The notes beneath the pieces were generated by a model that saw only the letters and a program-made list of their open reading frames with translations, searched no databases and had not been told where the DNA came from. The translations under genes were made by a program, and so were the position numbers. Of a stretch of 64,000 nt of DNA, positions 59,810 to 64,000 are shown piece by piece; the first letter of the stretch is position 1, and the number at the start of each line of letters is the position of its first letter. The stretch comes from Hyperoplus lanceolatus. Its lineage: Eukaryota; Chordata; Actinopteri; Uranoscopiformes; Ammodytidae. The DNA lies in the NCBI GenBank assembly GCA_026929865.2, contig CM049409.1:12458952-12522951 (forward strand). Reading direction: 5' to 3'.

Positions 59810-62170
59810 AAATAATCCTAGTGCTGCCATGAAACTCCTCTATTACTGCGGCAGCTCATTTTGTCATTACAATCCAATGGTGGTCAAGTGGTGGCAGGGC
59901 TGTACAGTGTGACAGTTTTGATCGCATTTGCTACTGAAATTGATCACGTGCGATGATGAATACAATTCCACTCGCACGAGTGCGACAGCTTGCTATTGAG
60001 CAGATGCTGTCCGTCTGAGACAGAGGAGTGCTGCACAACACTGCTTAGAGTGCTCTACATTAACACTCTCCAAATTCGGGTAAATGTCTTAGGTGAGTAA
60101 GTTATTGAGTCCACTCTCTACTTTGGCAGGTGAAAGATGCGTGCTCGGGACCTGTGCTTGTGCGGCGATTAATACACTTCACCAACGGCAATAACCGGAA
60201 GGAGACGGCACACAGTTAAGTTAGCATGTGTGCAAACAGAACATTTCCTGTGCGCCTTCACATTAAAAGCCTGTTACTAGCCAAACGTGAGTTGTCTTTT
60301 ATTTTGAAGCCGGTAAGAACAGGAAGTTCGCGCTTCACAGCCCTGCAGTGCGCTAGCTTGAAAATCAACTGCTTCAGCTGCAGAGAGCAGTCAACAGTAG
60401 TCTTTTTAAACAAAGTTTGAAATGACTGATAAGCCACTGAAGAAATACTCCCAACACATTCACAGCAACCTATTTAACTTATTCCAAATTTTACCAATAT
60501 GTATAGGCCTACTTATTTATTTAATAGGCTATGTTTAATGTTTTAAAGTTTGGTTTTAATTAACAGAAGGACAATTAACAAAAACAATTATTATTATGAA
60601 TATAATAATGATATGTATATATACAGAAAATATATAGATATTCATTTTATGGGGAGAAATAATTCTGAATCAGCAAAAAATTACAATTGGCAGGTTAGAT
60701 TTTTGCAAATCTTTTGTCTAAATTGCAATCAGTGCACCCCTATTAATTTTTCTACAATTATTACTGCACACACTAAGATATGATATAATTGAGAATGTCA
60801 AATGAGACCAAGATGACAGGCTAAAAGGTAATTAGAGCGAAATGCATGGGTTAAGGTTATGCAAGTTTTCGATCATACTTTGTGTGCTACTGAATTTATT
60901 TTTGTGCTAATGATTTTTTTTGCTTGCTAGCACCAGTGCTACCACCTAAAAAAATAAGCATACAGCCCTGGGTGGTTGTACTTAATTCCATTTTCACAAA
61001 ACCCAGCATCACCCACACGGACACAAAAGTGTGTGAAAGCAGCATGACCTGAATAGGATTATTATGAGAAGACTTTTATTATGAAATGCTGTTTTGGATT
61101 GTAACCTTGGAAGCAAACACAAATGTACAAGCTGTGTTGGTAGTGTGCCAGGGAACAGGAGCACACACTTTAACCAAACGATGTCACTGCAAACTCAACT
61201 CCATTGAAAACAAATTCATTGGGAGACTATAAACTGTTGTTGGAGCTGCAGATCGGCTTTCGGCTTAGATTATCAAATGATTTTAACTTGGTCGAGAGCC
61301 CGCAGGTGTTTATTTTTAGGAAAAACTACGAGTAAACAGATCTATTTGACAAGGCATCGCACAGAAAAGAGAACAATAAAATGTGTGTAGATGACTATGG
61401 GTGTGCATTTGTGTGTGCCTGGTCAAACATCCTCCTTGCCTTGTGCAAAGAAACCTTAGTGTAAATGGATATAATGACAACAAAAGGTGAACAAATATTT
61501 GCACAGATCCCTTTGTCGCGTACATTCGTGTTTCTATGAATCTAGAGCCAAATTGGAACTTGTGGTTTCCTGGTTTCACCTGGTTTGCATCTTGTGAAAT
61601 GAACAGCCAATAAAATGATCAGAAATGTATAGTGATAAGCTGAAGACAAATAGGACTGTAACCTGAATAAATAAATAAATAAATAAAAACAAGGAGATTA
61701 GAGTGAAATGAGAGAATGGGAGTGGTTTGGAGGAGCCATGTAAAATGTATGCGTCATCAAAATAAATTAAACATTCACACAACCATAACTGGCTGAAGTA
61801 TTCAAAAACTTCAGTCTGTGAAAGACCTACAATGCTTTTAAGTTGACTTTGGTTCTGTGTTGTTCCCACTACTCGCAGGGCTTCACATATTCATCTTAAC
61901 CTATTCCAACACAGTCCCGAGCCTTATAGGTATGTTCATTATTCAACAACTACCCAGGAGGTCCAATGGCGGGTCAAACATTCTATAATTGTTCAAAAGC
62001 AATTACAAAGACATCCTTTAATGAGCCACAATGTTACATTGGTTGCCATGTTCCTTCATCGCCATGACAGTTTAATTAATGATGTTTAAATCCCCACATA
62101 AAACTATGAAGAACAAACATAAAGATGTATGTCTTCAGTAAAAGTGCCACAGAAGGTGAAGGTGAAGGTG

Positions 62171-62299
<129 letters not shown>

Positions 62300-62559
62300 C
62301 CTACAGTATATTGTATTATAAGCTAATGAATAAAAATTTGGAGGACATCAGCGTGCCAAGCTGTGTTGAACGGATAATCATGACACAAAAGCATCCAAGA
62401 AGCACTACAGTATGTAGTTCTACAGTGTAGATGGCAACATTTACAACAAAGATAAGCCTATATGTCCTCTTTGTAAAGGGTAGCACAAACAGCTAACAAC
62501 AGCTAGCCATTGTTCAGACTTCGCTTTTTACACAGGCCTTTCTACCAGTAGATAGTCAA

Positions 62560-62745
62560 GCACTTCTGGGCAGTGGTGGAGCCAGAACATTTTCATTAGG
62601 GTGGCCAGGATGGGGCCAGTGATCATTTTTGGGTGGCAAGCACAAGGGCATAGATTTTGCTTCAACATAAGTGGGGGTCTGGGGGTACTCCCCCAGAAAA
62701 AAATGTGCTTCGAACACACCATTTTGTGCATTCGGGGGAATTTTT
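62560..62745. repeat. Dispersed repeat fragment
   Basis: cagtggtggagccagaacat, ggggccagtgatcatttttg and gggggtactcccccagaaaa are recalled as parts of a common fish repeat beginning with CAGTGGYGG. Boundaries and family are uncertain. Confidence 0.35.
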
Positions 62746-62966
62746 ATGTACTTATTTATGCCTTCGGTATTTAATTATTTATGGCGGACATGTCTAAATT
62801 TCTGTTAAAGGAAAAGACAACAGGCTCCCAGTGACGTTAATATAATGTTATAAAAAGCAGTAAGGCTCTCAGGCATTCTGTATTGCTTTCAAATATTTAC
62901 TATACTGTATTGTTCAAAACTATTTTTTTTAGGACTCACTATTCATGACACAGCAGCAGTGTGAAC

Positions 62967-63530
62967 TAGGGGAGACTGGGGATGCAAGTAACACGGGTAG
63001 AGTTGTAACACCACCAGTTCGACCAATCAGGGATCAGAAATGAGCCATGTGACAGTTTCGGTCTCCTCAGACTTCCTTTACGATCACTCATGGAAAATTT
63101 CTAGTTGTTAGCGTTGTTTTTTTTTAATGTTTTTTCTTCTAGTACTTTTACCGTTGTAGATGAAGTTCTATGAGTTGTATCAGGTAAAACTACAGTTTCT
63201 CTAGTAAAGAATGGTGTATCTCCCTCTTGCTAAAGTCAAAGCACCATGCTTATACAGCTCGCTAAACATGGATAACAGTGCAGGGGTAGGTTACCGCGAC
63301 TAATTCCTCATTAAGGGAACGTTACACCGGCCGGTTTTTGAATCTTATCCTCATATTCCCTATTGAAGGCTTCTTAACTGTTGTTGGCTCGGAGTGAATG
63401 TGCCTGAAGCCTTGCTTCTTATTTTCTTTCCAAGCGGAGAGCACCTTGCATGCTCACCTTGAGTCTACTCATTACTAACTGAGAGTAACAGGTGTCATCT
63501 CCCCTTTTTATAGACGTAACTTTATCATCT
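62967..63530. repeat. Possible relative of the 493-1727 element
   Basis: It begins aggggagactggggatgcaa, which resembles the end of the element at 493 (ggggagaacggggtaatctg). No inverse end was located, so only one terminus is supported. Confidence 0.3.
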
Positions 63531-64000
63531 GCTTTGAAATAATTGGACAGTTATATTCCTGAAAATGTTCTGGAGAAAATGTTCGTGTTCAGCTCCGCGG
63601 TGCCGTGGAGAACACAGGCTGCGCTGCGGTGGCACGGAGGTGGCATCAAAATATTTAATTTTGTTAAACTTTATTTTATCCGTTTTGTACACTACATAAC
63701 ATTTTAAAATAGGGGCGGCCGCGGCCCACCGGCCTAAAGGCTACGGACACTAAAAAAAAAAACGATTTTCCTCATCCACCAATCGAGTTCATTTGAAACG
63801 AGGAGTACTCGATTACTAACACCCATCCATAGTAGCTACAGAACATATACTGTGCTGTGTAATAACAGGGTCGAAAAATGGGGAAAAAGTCGCGGCTTAA
63901 AGTCCGAAAACTACGGTAGGCTATACAATCTCATCTGGTTCCATATTTTTTTGCCAAAGTCATCCTCCGGACACTTGCCAAAAGCTTGTAAAAGAGACAT

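Overview
This window is vertebrate nuclear DNA, almost certainly from a teleost fish. It holds two multi-exon protein-coding genes with canonical GT/AG splice sites. The introns are filled with very long (GT)n/(CA)n microsatellites, tRNA-derived SINEs, a Tc1/mariner element and several short DNA transposons with visible terminal inverted repeats (TIRs) and target-site duplications (TSDs). No bacterial, phage or viral genes were seen. The species cannot be named from the sequence.

Region 1 (about 1-18,400, + strand) is the 3' part of a CCDC88-family gene (Girdin/GIV-like, ccdc88a type). Twelve well-supported exons plus one or two cassette exons encode the end of the coiled coil, the basic/Akt-site region, the Galpha-binding-and-activating (GBA) motif and the C-terminus. 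The upstream exons lie outside the window. The last part of the gene can end in two ways. An internal donor at 14,719 joins in phase to a small exon at 16,578 and gives a Girdin-like tail (...KSRSGEPQPSC). Read-through of the same exon gives a Daple-like tail ending WYEYGCV, the PDZ-ligand end of the paralogue CCDC88C.

Region 2 (about 18,400-26,200) is intergenic or 3'-UTR sequence. It carries a (GT)77 array, an isolated exon-like segment at 24,349-24,448 and a foldback of about 1.1 kb (25,020-26,116).

Region 3 (26,207-52,410, - strand) is camk2g, the gamma subunit of Ca2+/calmodulin-dependent protein kinase II. Seventeen coding exons are in phase from the kinase N-lobe (exon 3, DHQKL...) to the stop codon of the hub domain. 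Exons 1 and 2 (start codon and ATP-site lysine) were not found and probably lie beyond 64,000. The introns hold two SINEs, a perfect 5 x 66 bp minisatellite, a Tc1 element with a 2-bp frameshift, a hAT-like element with an 8-bp TSD, and paired GT/CA arrays. Region 4 (52,411-64,000) is read as the upstream camk2g intron. It contains a second foldback of about 0.9 kb, a (CA)86 array, a TIR element with a helicase-like ORF fragment, and an (AAAG)n array.

The two genes are convergent, with stop codons about 9.6 kb apart. The most interesting points are the dual Girdin/Daple C-terminus, a Met282-to-Val change in the CaMKII redox-sensing Met pair, foldbacks beside camk2g processing sites, and a (GT)73 array in place of a pyrimidine tract at a ccdc88 acceptor.
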